Below are positions 9,765 to 20,995 of a stretch of 64,000 nt of DNA, one piece after another. The notes under the pieces were generated by a model. That model was not told where the DNA came from. It was given only the letters and a program-made list of their open reading frames with translations, and did no database searches. The number at the start of each line of letters is the position of its first letter. Positions within the stretch are counted from its first letter, which is position 1. Origin of the DNA: Argyresthia goedartella (Eukaryota > Arthropoda > Insecta > Lepidoptera > Argyresthiidae); the NCBI GenBank assembly GCA_949825045.1, contig OX463824.1:33016001-33080000 (forward strand), in the 5' to 3' direction. The position numbers and the translations under genes are program-made.

Positions 9765-11166
9765 TGTGACGTCCCTACTTGGAGAGGAATAAAAAGATTC
9801 CAAATAGGTAGCCAACAAGAAATTTTATTTAACGTGGGTTCTCCAAATGTAGTCTGACCCTGGTTACGCAGCAACGAATCTTCCCTGCGGGTTTTGCCGT
9901 AGTCGGAGTGCCGCTGACGTCGGAGAAGTAACGGTCCGAATGCAGCCGGAGCAGGGAAGCAGGTTAGCCCGAAGCGGTGTCAGGAACCGGGAAACCGTAG
10001 GGTAGCGAGGAAAAGCGGTGATCCCGAAGAGGTGCCAGGAACCGGGAAACCGTAGGGTAGCGAGGAAAAGCGGTGATCCCGAAGAGGTGCCAGGAACCCC
10101 GAACTGGAATTCGAAACCGTTCCTCCTTTAACATCTGTTACTGCACTCCGTCCGAATGCTCCACCCGCCAAGAAAAGAATAGTGTTGTCGTGGTGGTAAC
10201 AATCAGAACGGAGTTACATATACAAAGGAAAATACAGTGCTAGGAATAAAAACAAGCAAGCATTCATATTTGTTATCGGCAGACCCCACTTGGGACATTT
10301 TACAAATAATCGGACATTCTACAAAATGTCCAAATGTGCAATCTGCCGGTAACATTAATTATTTCTATATATGAAAAAAGGATATTTATTTGTTTATCGG
10401 CAGACCTCACTTGGGACATTATGCAAACAATCCGGACATTTTATGAAATGCCCAAATATGAAATCTGCCGGTAACAATCAACAATTTCCACACAAAAAGG
10501 TAGCTAGTATAATTTAGTAAGCTGAACATATTTTCCAGACATTCTATAAGAAGCCAAGACACACTAACGCGTGTCTAAAAGCGGGTAGCAATTTGCGTTA
10601 CAATGCGATGTGAATATCGCGAAATAATAATTAGCGAGTCTAAAAGGAATAAAACGCAACAAGCAATAAATGAAATGAGATGATTCTGGACACAAATGAG
10701 TAAGCCCGAAAGTACCTAACGGTAAGATGATTTTAAAACAGTATCTTTCACCACTCACCTCAATCGGGGTTAATATGAAGCACAGACAAAACTAAAACGT
10801 AACTACTAGTAGTACGTTATGATTAAACGTAAGTAATTACTGTTTAGAGTCGTTCGTCGGCGTACGGTAAAAAGGGACCGTTACAGAGCGCCAGTAGGAC
10901 GGACGTGCGTATAGTGCTGAGTGAGTTTTCGGAATGACGCCGGCGCCGCAAAGTCAAGTTGCGGTCACGGCTAGTTAGTTTAAAACGGGCCAATCATAGC
11001 AGAGCGAGTGAGTTGTCAACAGTGGAATGTTGCTAGTACAGCGCGTGAAAATTAATACTGTGATTACTAGCCTCATTTGGTAGTTTTATTAAGAGAATTA
11101 CTACTTAAATTTAAAATAAGACCAGTTAATGATAGAGTGAAGACAACGGTAACTTACAACGTTACA
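9765..11166 (-). repeat. Gypsy 5' LTR
   Basis: 1402-bp long terminal repeat, upstream relative to the minus-strand gag and pol, so it should hold the promoter. It begins TGTGACGTCC on the plus strand and ends AACGTTACA, followed by the CGAG target duplication. The internal 55-bp repeat and hairpin modules of the partner LTR are present here too. Confidence 0.95.
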
Positions 11167-11477
11167 CGAGTCTGCGCCGGGGGGAGGATGTTACTGACAG
11201 CGAGCCCCGGCCAGCGCAACCGGCCGACTGACCGAATGGAAGTGCGAGCTAGATGGAGCAGCGCGCCGACAGGGACCGCATGCGTCGACTTTGAACTAGG
11301 AGTCACGATCCCTGCGACCAACACGGAGAGAACAATGGACCGACCGCTAGCCCCGAGTATAAATATAAGCTAGTTTTTAAGTCGAATTGTAGTGTTATTG
11401 CGACCACTGTCCAATAAAGACCTATCAAGGAGTGTAAACTTTCGTTTCACTTATACCACTACCAACAGCTACCTACA
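11167..11477 (+). mobile_element. BEL-A pol 3' end and 3' LTR
   Basis: After the duplicated CGAG the BEL-A pol frame continues with the RGEDVTD type of ending seen in BEL/Pao polyproteins and stops at 11229-11231. The probable LTR is 11189-11477 (289 bp), beginning TGTTACTGAC and ending CCTACA, so the pol end overlaps it. It contains a TATA-like TATAAATA at 11358-11365 and AATAAA at 11413-11418, as expected for LTR promoter and polyadenylation signals. The LTR edges are inferred from TG/CA ends because the partner LTR is outside the window. The sequence that follows matches the BEL-B leader near 35375, which serves as the empty target site. Confidence 0.75.
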
Positions 11478-11759
11478 CTATATTAAAAATAGTTTTTTTA
11501 TAATACATTTTTGTGTGTTATTTTGTATTGTGTTTTATGGTGGCATTCTCTAATCGATTTAGAGTGTATATTTATAAGGTGTATGTCCACAGGGCGACCA
11601 TATTAAATATTTTTTAGGATTTAATTGTTTTAGTGGTTGCCTTAGTATTGACAACTTAGTTTTAATTTCTGTGCCCAGCGCTGACGGGCAAGTGCTGGTC
11701 TCTGGCTATACTTAGTTCGGTAGTGAAGTATAAGACCAGAATCTATTAAATCGGTCAAC

Positions 11760-13564
11760 ATGGCACCTTCACCCTTGACGGTACTGCGGCATGGTGTCCG
11801 GGAGGAAATGAGATGGCTCGCCCATACTCATAAGTATGTGGAGCGACCGGACATGGACGATGTCCTGCTCAAGCGTGTGGAGGACGCAATGACACGCGTC
11901 GGGAAGGTGTGTCGGCTGGCTGCGGAGGCTGAAGCTCTCGGGCTTACGGATGAAGCCTCGGTGGCTGCAGTGAAACAGCTCTGCGCGGATGCTGATGAGC
12001 GATGGAATGCTTGGGTGACATCGAGCGTCGCGCGGAGAAAATTAAGCGGTCGCGAAGGAATGACCGTGGGAGGGTAACGGAGACCCACCCCCGAAGGGTG
12101 TTGTTGGACGGCTGCCACACCTGGAGATTCCGGCCTTCAGTGGGGCAATTGATGAGTGGCCGGCCTTCATTAATTTATTTGATAGTTTGGTCCACGGTCG
12201 GGACGACCTGGACAACGCCTACAAGTTGGCCCAACTATTGATGGCTCTGCGGGGTGAACCGAAGGAGTTGGTCGGTCACCTAACGGTCACGGCGGGCAAT
12301 TATGAGATAGCCAGGTCCATATTGTTTGACCGCACAAACGGCGGTTGGTTGATGCGCATCTGGGGAAGCTGTTTAGCATCCCTAGAGTAACCCGGGATGT
12401 TGACATCCGAGTACAGGTGCTCAACCCTGTGCTGGTGGCCACTAAGGCCCTTCAGAACCTTGGTCTTCCGGTAGACCAATGGTCATACATTGTTTTGTAT
12501 ATGGTTTTGTCACGGTTGCCTGCAGCTGTTCAAAGTCGGTTTGAACAGCTGCATGGGGGCAGTAGCACGGAACTGCCCACGCTTGTCGAATTGAAAGATT
12601 TCTTGGAGGGTGAATGCAGGCGATGTGACACACTGGACACGGAGGCCAGTGTGCAGCGCCAACCCGCGCGGATGCGGGAGGGGCTGCGCCCCCCGCCCCC
12701 ACGGGGGCGTGGGAGGTCGAAACAATTTGGCGTTCTGAATGCCGCGCCGTCGGGTGACGGCTGTGTGCACTGCGACAGTGCCGGTCATGAAGTGACCAGT
12801 TGCGCCAAATTTGAGGCGCTCGGGGTAACTGCCCGCAGGAAGATAGTCTTCCGCCACCGATTGTGTTTCGGTTGTTTGGGGCCGCACACGCTGAGCGAGT
12901 GCTCGCGCGCGTTCCCCTGTGAGTGCTGTGGTGGCAAGCACCACATAGTGTTGTGCCTGAATCGGTCAGGCCCTTCGGACGGTCACCAGGGCCGGACTCA
13001 GGTTGGTCGGCCACAGGGCCCAACCAAGGCCGGACCCAGTCCCCCTCCGGGCAACGGGAGTCACCAACGGGGTTACTGGGGTACCCGCGGACGGGACTCC
13101 TCCCGAGGGGAAGGGGGCAGCGCGGGGGGTAACATGCGGGATAGCCGGGGTTCGGTCGCCGCTGTCCACGGTCAGCGAGGACTTCGGGCCGCTGGCTCAC
13201 CGCGTGTTACTGGCGGCTGTCAGATGACACCTATGAGTAGCGCGAAGGCTGGGAGTCCACCACCTTCTGCGCCACCCTGCCCGTCGCTCTGGGAGGCGAA
13301 CAGGGAGGCGAACAGTCGGATGTCGCCCCATTCCTAGAGCGCCCCAGGTTGGATCCGCTCTCCCCCATTCATCCACGGTGCGCACCGGGCACACCGTACA
13401 CCGTCCGGTATGGTCGGATACCGGGACAGCGAGGGGCCTATTATACGGGTTGGGACCCCTTGATGTACATACGGTCTGATATGCCGGTTGCATATCAGCA
13501 GCCGAGTTACTCCAAGGCCGACGGAGGTCTGAGCGGGTTCGGATCCCGCGGAGGTTCCCGCTAG
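11760..13564 (+). pseudogene. BEL-B1 gag
   Basis: Starts at ATG 11760 with MAPSPLTVLRHG, as in the copy at 35661. The DUF1759-like core (LEIPAFSGAIDEWPAF, about 12120-12180) and Cys/His knuckles (CVHCDSAGHEVTSC at about 12765; CFGCLGPHTLSEC; CECCGGKHH) are present. Small deletions relative to the other copies break the frame near 12000, 12066 and 12333 (7 nt). Gag would form the particle and bind RNA. The ORF closes at TAG 13562-13564, in the same frame and place as in the other BEL-B copies. Confidence 0.88.
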
Positions 13565-13607
13565 GGACCGAACCCGCTTACAGGGTGCCGCCACTCCACA
13601 GACGGTC

Positions 13608-16600
13608 ATGCTCCCCACCGCCTCTGTGATAGCGTGGAGTTCGGACGGCAAATCATGTGTGACACGAGCACTATTGGACTCGGGGGCCCAGGGGTGCTTA
13701 GTCTCGTGCAACCTTGTAAGACGGTTGGGCATTTCGGTAAGGGAGTATCCACATTCCATTCGGGGAATTGGGAACACGGAAGTCGGTTCCGTTAAGGGAG
13801 TATGTCGGATTACTCTCTCGTCACGGGTGGATTCATCGGTGAATCTGACGGTCACGGCATTAGTCATGCCTAATGTGATGGGCTCACACCCTCACGTACG
13901 GTTGTCACCCTCGGTGCGACAGTTGGTCGCTGGGTTGTCACTGGCTGACCCGGAGTTCGATATTCCGGGCCCAGTAGACATTTTATTGGGTGTCGATGCC
14001 TCGGGATACCTGTTAGTGCCAGGTGTCCACGTGTTGCAGGCGGCTGGTCTGGTTTCGGTCAACACCAGACTGGGCCATGCGGTAATGGGCCCGGTCATGC
14101 CGGCTGCCCCACGACTAGCGACTAGTAGTCCCTTATTCGGTTCTGTACTCTCGGAGGTGATACAGAAGTTTTGGGAGGAGGAGGAACCACCTACGGTCCG
14201 CCGGTTGGACCCGGTTGAAGAAGAGTGTGAACAGTTTTATGGAACAATACTGGTCGCCTTCGGTCAGGTCGATTTCTCACACGTCTTCCATTCCGGAGTG
14301 ATCGCCCACCGCTGGGCAGTTCACACCATGCAGCCGAGACGCGGCTTCTGTCGATGGAACGACGCATGAAGCGTGACGGGATTTTCCGGCAGAAGTACGT
14401 CGATTTCATGCGGGAATACGAGTCGCTCGGCCACATGTCGGTTTCGGGTATCGACTGGAAACGTGAAGACCACTGCTTCCTGCCTCATCACGCGGTCTTG
14501 AGGACCCCGGAGGGTAAAATACGGGTAGTGTTCGATGGATCAGCATCAACATCTAACGGCATGAACCTGAACCAGTGTTTGCATTCAGGGCTGAAGTTGA
14601 ACCATGACATCGCGGATGTTATCACACGGTTCCGTCGACACAATGTTGTGTTTGTAGCTGACATCCGGATGATGTTTGTAGCTGACATCCGGATGATGTC
14701 TATAGACGGTATCAGCTGATACTGTGGCGAGAGAGCCCAGATCAGCCCATCAGGGTGTACGAGCTGAACACCAACACGTACGGGCTACGGTCTAGTCCTT
14801 ATTTGGCGATTCGCACTCTGCGGGAGTTAGCGGATCGAGAACGGTTAAATTTCCCTAGAGGAGCAGCGATCCTGGAGCAGGATCTTTACGTGGACGATAT
14901 CTGTACCGGTGCAGATTCCGAAGAGGAGGCGCTCGCTCGACGGGACGAGCTAGTTGAGCTCTTACGGGGTAGAGGTTACGAGCTCCGGAAATGGATGTCG
15001 AACTCTCCAGAGTTACTGTCTGGTCTTCCGGATGACTACCAGCAGGATCCCCACATTTTTGAAAGTTTGGAAAATCCGAATATGTTGTCGGTATTAGGCG
15101 TCCAGTACCAGCCGGTGTCAGACATGTTTTCGTATCGGGTCGAGTTGGACTCCCCGAAGGTCTGGACGAAACGGAACGTCCTTTCAACGGTGGCTAGGAC
15201 ATTTGATCCAAACGGGTGGATCACCCCGGTAACATTTCAGCTCAAGTGTTTTATGCAGAAATTGTGGTCTGCTGAGCTGAAATGGGACGACCCGATCGGT
15301 GGGTCATTGAGCTCAGAGTGGGAATCGTTCTTTTCGACCCTCCCTGGCATCAATCGGATTTCACTCCCACGGTGGTTGGTCCCCACCAAACGATACACCG
15401 CCACCCTGCATGGGTTTTGCGATGCCTGGGAGAAGGGCTACGGAGCTGCGGTGTATCTGCGTACGGTCGACTCCTCGGTGGAGGTTGATGTGCGGTTGGT
15501 CATGGCCAAGAGCAAGGTTGCGCTGTTGCGCACTCGCCTGACCATTCCCAAATTAGAGCTTTCAGGAGCGGCTCTCCTGACTCGTCTGGTCAACCACACG
15601 ATGACGGTTCTTCGTGGGTCAATAGCGTTAGAAGATACGGTCTACGCTTGGACGGACAGTCAGATCGTGTTATGCTGGCTGAAGGCTTCAGTTCACAAGC
15701 TGGAGATTTTTGTGGCGAATCGGGTTTCGCAGATTTTGAATTCGGAGGTTCCCTTAATCTGGAGACATGTTCCAGGGGAAATGAACCCAGCAGACTGTGC
15801 GTCTCGTGGGTGTCACGCTCCGGAGTTAGTTGGACATCCCTTGTGGTGGGGTCCAAAATGGTTGACTCAAGCCGAATCGGGTAGGCCAATGAGTCCACGC
15901 GTTACCTCGGCGAACGGCGCCTTGACAGTCGGTGTCTGTACGACGCAACCAGAGCCGGAAGAGGAGTTCAGCCTGCTGGAACGGTACAGCTCGCTCGACA
16001 AGCTGGTCAATGTGACCGCCTGGATCTTCCGATTTGCGCGGAATTGTCGCAATTCTGAGGCGCAACGAGTGCGGACACAGGTCCTGACACCACGGGAACG
16101 GAACCATGCGTTGTTCACATTGGTACGGAACGTGCAGACGGTGCACTTTAAGTCCGAACTGGACATTCTGAGACGCGGACGCGTCCAAATGAAGGGAGCT
16201 GTGGCTCGGCTCAACCCGTTTATTGACCCTCAAGGATTGCTGAGGGTAGGAGGTCGGCTGCGGAATGCCAACCTGCCTTATGCGGCTCGCCACCCGTTGT
16301 TACTCCCTAGGAAAGGGAAGTTGGTCGAACTGTTGATACAGGATCGACACATTCGGAATGGGCATGTCGGATGACACGCCTTGATGGCGTTTCTCCAGCG
16401 CGAGTTCTGGATTCTATCGGGAAGACGCTTAGTGCGTAGCGTCGTATTTCGGTGCCTGCCTTGTTATCGGGCCAAGGCGGCTACGATGCAGCCCCAGATG
16501 GGCGATTTGCCCTCGGATAGGGTTAACGAAATCCGGCCCTTTGCGGGTGTCGGAACGGATTTCTCGGGACCATTCATGGCCAAGTCCTCACAGCTGCGGA

Positions 16601-17448
16601 ACGCCAGATTAGTGAAGGCATACCTGTGCGTCTTCGTGTGCTTGGCCACGAAGGCAGTCCACTTGGAGGTGGTCAGTGACCTCACTACAGAGGCATTTAT
16701 CGCATGTCTAGATCGGTTTGTCTCACGAAGGGGCCTCCCGACATTAATCCGTTCGGACAACGGCACAAATTTTGTCGGAGCCAGGCGATATCTGCAGGAG
16801 GTCACTCAATTCCTGAACGGTAACCAGGACGCCATCGGTACGGCTTGCTCCCGACGAGGGATTGAATGGGTTTTCAGTCCGCCGGGATGTCCTCATTGGG
16901 GAGGAATTTTTGAGGCTGCGGTTAAATCGGCTAAGTCGCACCTGACGAGGATCAACGGTGAGACCTCTCTACGCTTTGAAGAGCTTGCGACGCTCTTCTG
17001 TAAAATTGAAGTGACACTGAACTCGCGTCCGTTGTGCCCGCTCAGTTCGGATCCAAATGATTTGGAAGCGTTGACGCCGGGTCACTTCCTGATAGGTCAG
17101 CCCCTTAACTCCCTGTCAGAATACCCATTCGGTGATGTTAAGTTAAGTCGGTTAACTAGGTGGCAGATGTTGCAGCAGATGGCTCAAGATTTTTGGAACC
17201 GGTGGTCCCTTGAGTACTTGCACATCTTGCAGCAGCGCCTTAAGTGGACTGACCGGACGAGCCCCCCTCAAGTCGGTGATTTGGTGCTGATTAAGGATGC
17301 GAACCTGCCATCATTGAGATGGAGACGAGGACGGATCGTCAATTTGTACACGGGTCGGGATGGCACGCCTCGATCAGCAGAAGTCAAGGTGGGGGACTCG
17401 GTCCTCAAGAGAGCAGTCGCAACACTTTCTCGCCTTCCTATTGATTAG
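13608..17448 (+). pseudogene. BEL-B1 protease-RT-RNase H-integrase
   Basis: Protease LLDSGAQGC lies near 13675. RT N-terminal part has IRVVFDGSAST (14518). A 24-bp tandem duplication of GTAGCTGACATCCGGATGAT near 14644-14698 replaces part of the RT. The catalytic YVDD is intact at about 14887. RNase H (HGFCDAWEKGYGAAV, with Trp where other copies have Ser; AWTDSQ) and the uninterrupted HVPGEMNPADC region (15767) follow. The integrase zinc region is broken by TGA at 16372-16374 where other copies have Cys. The integrase core has VGTDFSGPF, IRSDNGTNF and HWGGIFEAAVKSAK. The product ends at 17448. It shows the pre-insertion state of the site where BEL-D sits in the other copies. Confidence 0.9.
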
Positions 17449-17468
17449 GGACAGGTTCGGGCCTGTCC
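17449..17468 (+). promoter_or_regulatory. Stem-loop after BEL-B pol stop
   Basis: Directly after the pol stop, GGACAGG (17449-17455) pairs with CCTGTCC (17462-17468) around a six-base loop. The same stem lies at 55254-55273 and, with a different loop, after pol in both BEL-D copies. Confidence 0.75.
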
Positions 17469-17470
17469 AC

Positions 17471-17528
17471 TGAAAAACAACCCTACCAAGATTCCACGCC
17501 CTGTCGGTTGAGGCGTGGAATTTAATCA
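17471..17528 (+). repeat. Residual 3' end of BEL-B1 3' LTR
   Basis: 58 bp ending AATTTAATCA, matching the end of the full LTR at 55285-55850; the remaining ~508 bp of LTR is deleted. Confidence 0.85.
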
Positions 17529-17832
17529 TAAATAATAACAAAATTGTCAGTTGCTGCTGGTAGAGATGGTTCTTAAATCTTAGTAAAAACAGTATTCAGG
17601 TGAAACAACGGACAAATATTCTGGCACTTACTGTGGGGCTATGGTAATTTCGAAATATTTGAGAAAATTATGGAAGAAGCCCTCACTTAGCTATGTAATA
17701 ACATAAAAAAGGTAATAATTTGTGACGATCTTAATGAAGATTTGCTTGTAGAGACAATAATGAAACAATGATTAATAACTTTATTTAAATAATTTAGTTT
17801 ATGTCATTTATTTCTAGAGCCGACTAGAATTA
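17529..17832 (+). pseudogene. LINE-B1 endonuclease fragment
   Basis: Decayed AP-endonuclease coding sequence. It is recognisable only by nucleotide alignment with 63463-63850, for example TTTCGAAATATTTGAGAAAATTATGG-type stretches and CTAGAGCCGACTAGAATTA just before the MITE. It contains several indels and stops. Confidence 0.75.
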
Positions 17833-18117
17833 AAGTCGGTGTGTTGATACTTTAGCTAAGTAGTAAACAAAAACATTTCACGACATTCCGAAAGAATCAA
17901 GCAACGAACATTACCGTAATAATAAGTTATAGATAGTAGTAGTAAACTCCCACACACTAATTTACAACTCAAAAATGCTTTAAATTGTCCTTCGAAATAA
18001 AAAAATAGGCAAAATCGTATTTTGACGATATTCCTGCACACCGATAATCAGAGCGTCCATCATATTAATTCCGCCATTGTTGTTTACTACTTAGCTCAAG
18101 TATACAAACACAGACTT
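17833..18117. mobile_element. 285-bp MITE with TA target duplication
   Basis: Sits inside the LINE-B endonuclease; the LINE matches 63850-63900 on both sides. The ends are inverted repeats of about 35 bp: the left begins AAGTCGGTGTG, the right in reverse begins AAGTCTGTGTT, and both share AGCTAAGTAGTAAACAA. Flanking TA at 17831-17832 and 18118-18119 suggests Tc1/mariner-type mobilisation. No transposase ORF. Confidence 0.82.
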
Positions 18118-18183
18118 TACACTCACCAGCCAAACTAGCTTTGATAACGTTTTTTGTGGTTGTGCATTCACAAGTAAAATAGT

Positions 18184-19205
18184 TAAAGAGAGCAAAGTTG
18201 ATCTTTGCTGCGAGCTTGCGATCGGAGCAGTCATAAATTGAATCACGAGCGTAGCGAGTGATTCTACATTAGAATCCTTGACTCAAAGGCACGAGACGCA
18301 GATAACTTTGGTTTCGTGTTGTACATACAACTTTTCATATCAGCAATCACATAAGATTTATTGTATTTGATAAGAATGGATACCTAACCTATAGATAAGA
18401 ATACATTATAATGTTGCATGTAATATACATAACATATTTGTATGCCCTATGGCTCACCATAGAGATTCAATGACATCCTATAACAACTTATTGTACTTAT
18501 CTATGTTTGACAAATAAAGAATTTGTTTGTAATTTTTCATGATGAACTTCGGCTAGGTAATTTACGTTATGGAATATTTATCTAATTTCATTATTTATCA
18601 ATAAGAATGACTAGGAGATAGAATAAAATAATCTCGATTAATTGGAATTTGATAACATAGATACTGCATTGAAGTTAAAAATCGATAGCAGTATCTGTGA
18701 CACGTTGAAATCGCAAACAGCCAAAGAAAATCGAATTATAAATAACTCGATGCCCGCTGGATGTTTGCTATTTGGCATCTGTCCGCGGCATTCAAAATTA
18801 AATAGCTAATTTGTCTAACCCACCCAGGAATTCCCATTGCTGGGCATAGGCCTCTCCCAAAGCACGGCGTTCGCTACGGTAACCCGCCATGCTCGTCCAG
18901 TCGTCCGTTATTATATTTATTATTTTTAGTACTTTAGTTTTACAGTACGGCGCGGCGGTATGGAATCCTTCGTGTGCGAGTACGATCCGAACTTAATCAT
19001 ATTTTTTTGTAGTCATGGTTTGATAAGAAGTGCAATATACGTAGGTACATAAACATAACATACACATTTATAAACCGCGCCCATACATTGCTTGCCCATC
19101 GTGGCTACGAGCGAGCATATACCTCGGATGCTGCTTAAATCATCTGCTATAGATGTTACAGGCCATAATTGGATTGATTGAAGCCTCAGTGTTCGAGCTA
19201 CTGAA
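18184..19205. other. About 1 kb inserted in LINE-B, unclassified
   Basis: Between two collinear parts of LINE-B (left ends CACAAGTAAAAT, right resumes GTATTTAACTGCG). It contains AATCACGAGCGTAGCGAGTGATTC (a self-complementary phrase) at about 18241 and CATTGCTGGGCATAGGCCTC near 18835, a phrase I associate with lepidopteran LINE 3' ends. No coding sequence supported. Exact borders and target duplication not resolved; it may be a composite. Confidence 0.5.
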
Positions 19206-19369
19206 GTGAAAATGTATTTAACTGCGTACCATCCGATCGCAGCGGTCAAACAGTTTAAAATATAAAAATATTGACATTAAATTGTTAAAATATCAGGCTT
19301 CTTCATAGCGCCAGATGAGAATATCTGTTCTTCCAGCACTAAGTATTTTTTTTTAAATATTATACTCAA

Positions 19370-20737
19370 TCAAATGCTCTCAAACTTCAACCGTACAAAA
19401 CAACTCTACGCCAAGCAATACGGTTTCACTAGGGGTAAATCGACTACGGATGCAGGTTATATCTCATATTTATTCTGCATGGGAAGCCGCACAGGATGCT
19501 ATCGGTGTTTTTTGCGATCTGTCGAAGGCATTTGATTGTGTTGATCATGACACGCTACTAATGAAATTAAATCATTACGGAGTTAGAAATAAAGCGTTGG
19601 ATCTACTAAGATCATACCTCAGTAATAGAATTCAAGAGGCAGAAGTCAACGGCGTTAAATCTGATGGATCGGGGGTAAAAATTGGCGTTCCACAAGGTTC
19701 CATATTAGGCCTTTTCTTATTCCTGGTATATATTAACAATCTGCCTTTTATGGTGGAGAAATTGACTAACATAGTATTGTTTGCTGATGATACTTCAGTG
19801 GTCTTCAAAATTTAAAGACAAAAAGAAGATTTTGATGATGTCAATAGAGTATATATTAACGATCTGCCTTTTATGGTGGAGAAATTGACTAACATAGTGT
19901 TGTTTGCTGATGATACTTCAGTGGTCTTCGAAATTTAAAGACAAAAAGAAGTTTTTGATGATGTCAATAGAGTATCTTCAACCTTGAATTGGTTCACAGT
20001 TAACAATTTATTGTTAAATGCTGGTAAAACCACATGTATCAAATTCTCACTTCCAAATGTCTGGCAAGTTGGGACCAGTTTAGTGTTGGACAGCAATACG
20101 TTAGAATTAGTAAATGACACGAAGTTTCTTGGAATAACCATTGATAAAAAATTGCAGTGGGGACCCAACATAGAAAAATTGGCTGGTAAATTAAGTTCTG
20201 CGGCTTACGCTGTTAGGAATATCAGACAAAACACGGATGTGGCTACATCTAGGCTAGTATATTTTAGTTACTTTCATAGTGTCATGTCCTATGGTATCTT
20301 GTTGTGGGGGAAAGCAGCGGATATCCAAACTATTTTTATTTTACAGAAAAGAGCAATTCGAGCAATTTATAATTTAAAACGCACAGACTCATTAATAGAG
20401 CTTTTTAAAGAAATTGACATACTAACTGTAGCTAGTCAATTTATTTTCGAAAATATAGTGTATGTATGTACGCAAGAACCTTACAAAATTTCCCAATCTT
20501 AGCGATAGCTGTAATGTTAACCTAAGAAATAATCACAGACTACTTGCGCCCCGGTTTAGACTCGCGAAGGTTAGCAATTCTTCCAAGGGTCAATGCATTC
20601 TCTACTACAACAAGATACCTCTGGAGATCTTGAAATCGCCGTTTGAGCAATTTAAAAACCATGTTAAAGCGACTTTGTCGAAAAAGGGATATTACAATGT
20701 TCAAGATTACTTAAATGATGGGACTGTATGGGGTTAA
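19370..20737 (+). pseudogene. LINE-B1 reverse transcriptase
   Basis: Reverse transcriptase of a CR1/Jockey-superfamily LINE. The frame shows DLSKAFDCVDHDTLL (19516), GVPQGSILG (19684) and FADDTSVVF (19780), then stops at 19813-19815. A 123-bp tandem duplication repeats the FADD block. The C-terminal part (19984-20502) has FLGITIDKKLQWGP, MSYGILLWG and QKRAIRAIYNL. A frameshift near 20480 precedes the final piece, which ends at 20737. The fingers region is deleted near 19290. Confidence 0.85.
19726..19971 (+). repeat. 123-bp tandem duplication covering the RT FADD motif
   Basis: GTATATATTAACAATCTGCC begins at 19726 and recurs at 19849 with a few substitutions; both copies include the VLFADDTSVVF codons and a following TAA. 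The duplication is internal to LINE-B1 and absent from the related LINE at 57.8 kb. Confidence 0.9.
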
Positions 20738-20995
20738 TCTGGCTCAACACAGACCTTGCTGTTAATAATTTTGTTATTATTTATTCCTGCTTATTAATTA
20801 TGATAATGACTAAATATTATATTTTGTATTATTTAAGCATAAGCAATTTTTAAAAGAGATCTAAAAATCAATCTGTGGGAGTTTCTACGCCCTTCTTCAC
20901 CCACAGTGGTCTAATGTAGAGAAGTGGCAAAAAATGACGTTTGCTAAGTATATGTAAATATCTACAGTAATAAAGACATTTGGAATTTGGAATTT

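Larger units (their letters stand above)
3338..11166 (-). mobile_element. Complete Ty3/gypsy LTR retrotransposon
   Basis: A 7829-bp element on the minus strand bounded by two 1402-bp direct repeats (3338-4739 and 9765-11166), starting TGTGACGTCC and ending AACGTTACA. The host tetramer CGAG is duplicated at 3334-3337 and 11167-11170. It contains gag (7987-9261) and pol (4796-8014) with no long env-like frame. I found no difference between the two LTRs by eye, so the insertion looks recent. A TGG-starting primer-binding site follows the 5' LTR and a purine-rich tract precedes the 3' LTR. Both long frames are open, so it may be autonomous. It interrupts BEL-A pol. Confidence 0.96.
11478..17528 (+). 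mobile_element. BEL-B copy 1 (BEL/Pao), 5' end displaced by BEL-A
   Basis: Begins in the BEL-B leader at the BEL-A insertion and aligns with the copy at 35375 onward, at high similarity through gag, protease, RT, RNase H and integrase. The 3' LTR is reduced to its last 58 bp (17471-17528): the sequence jumps from GCCTGTCCAC to TGAAAAACAACCC where a full LTR (55285-55850) should lie. After 17528 LINE-B sequence continues from TAAATAATAACAAAATTG, matching the uninterrupted LINE-B near 63460, so BEL-B1 sits inside a LINE-B. Its 5' LTR should lie left of the window. Confidence 0.9.
17529..20995 (+). mobile_element. LINE-B copy 1 (CR1/Jockey-type), interrupted
   Basis: Right-hand remainder of the LINE that BEL-B1 entered. 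17529-17832 and 18118-18183 match the endonuclease region of the cleaner copy at 63460-63920, with a MITE between them. LINE sequence resumes near 19206 after a ~1-kb insert, then jumps by deletion into the reverse transcriptase, which runs to the ORF end at 20737. The 3' UTR ends near 20995 at AATAAAGACATTTGGAATTTGG. It has stops and frameshifts, so it is inactive. Confidence 0.85.

Noticed and set aside
3338..11166. Endogenous retrovirus with an envelope gene
   Set aside because: No env-length frame between pol and the 3' LTR; only about 60 bp separate them.
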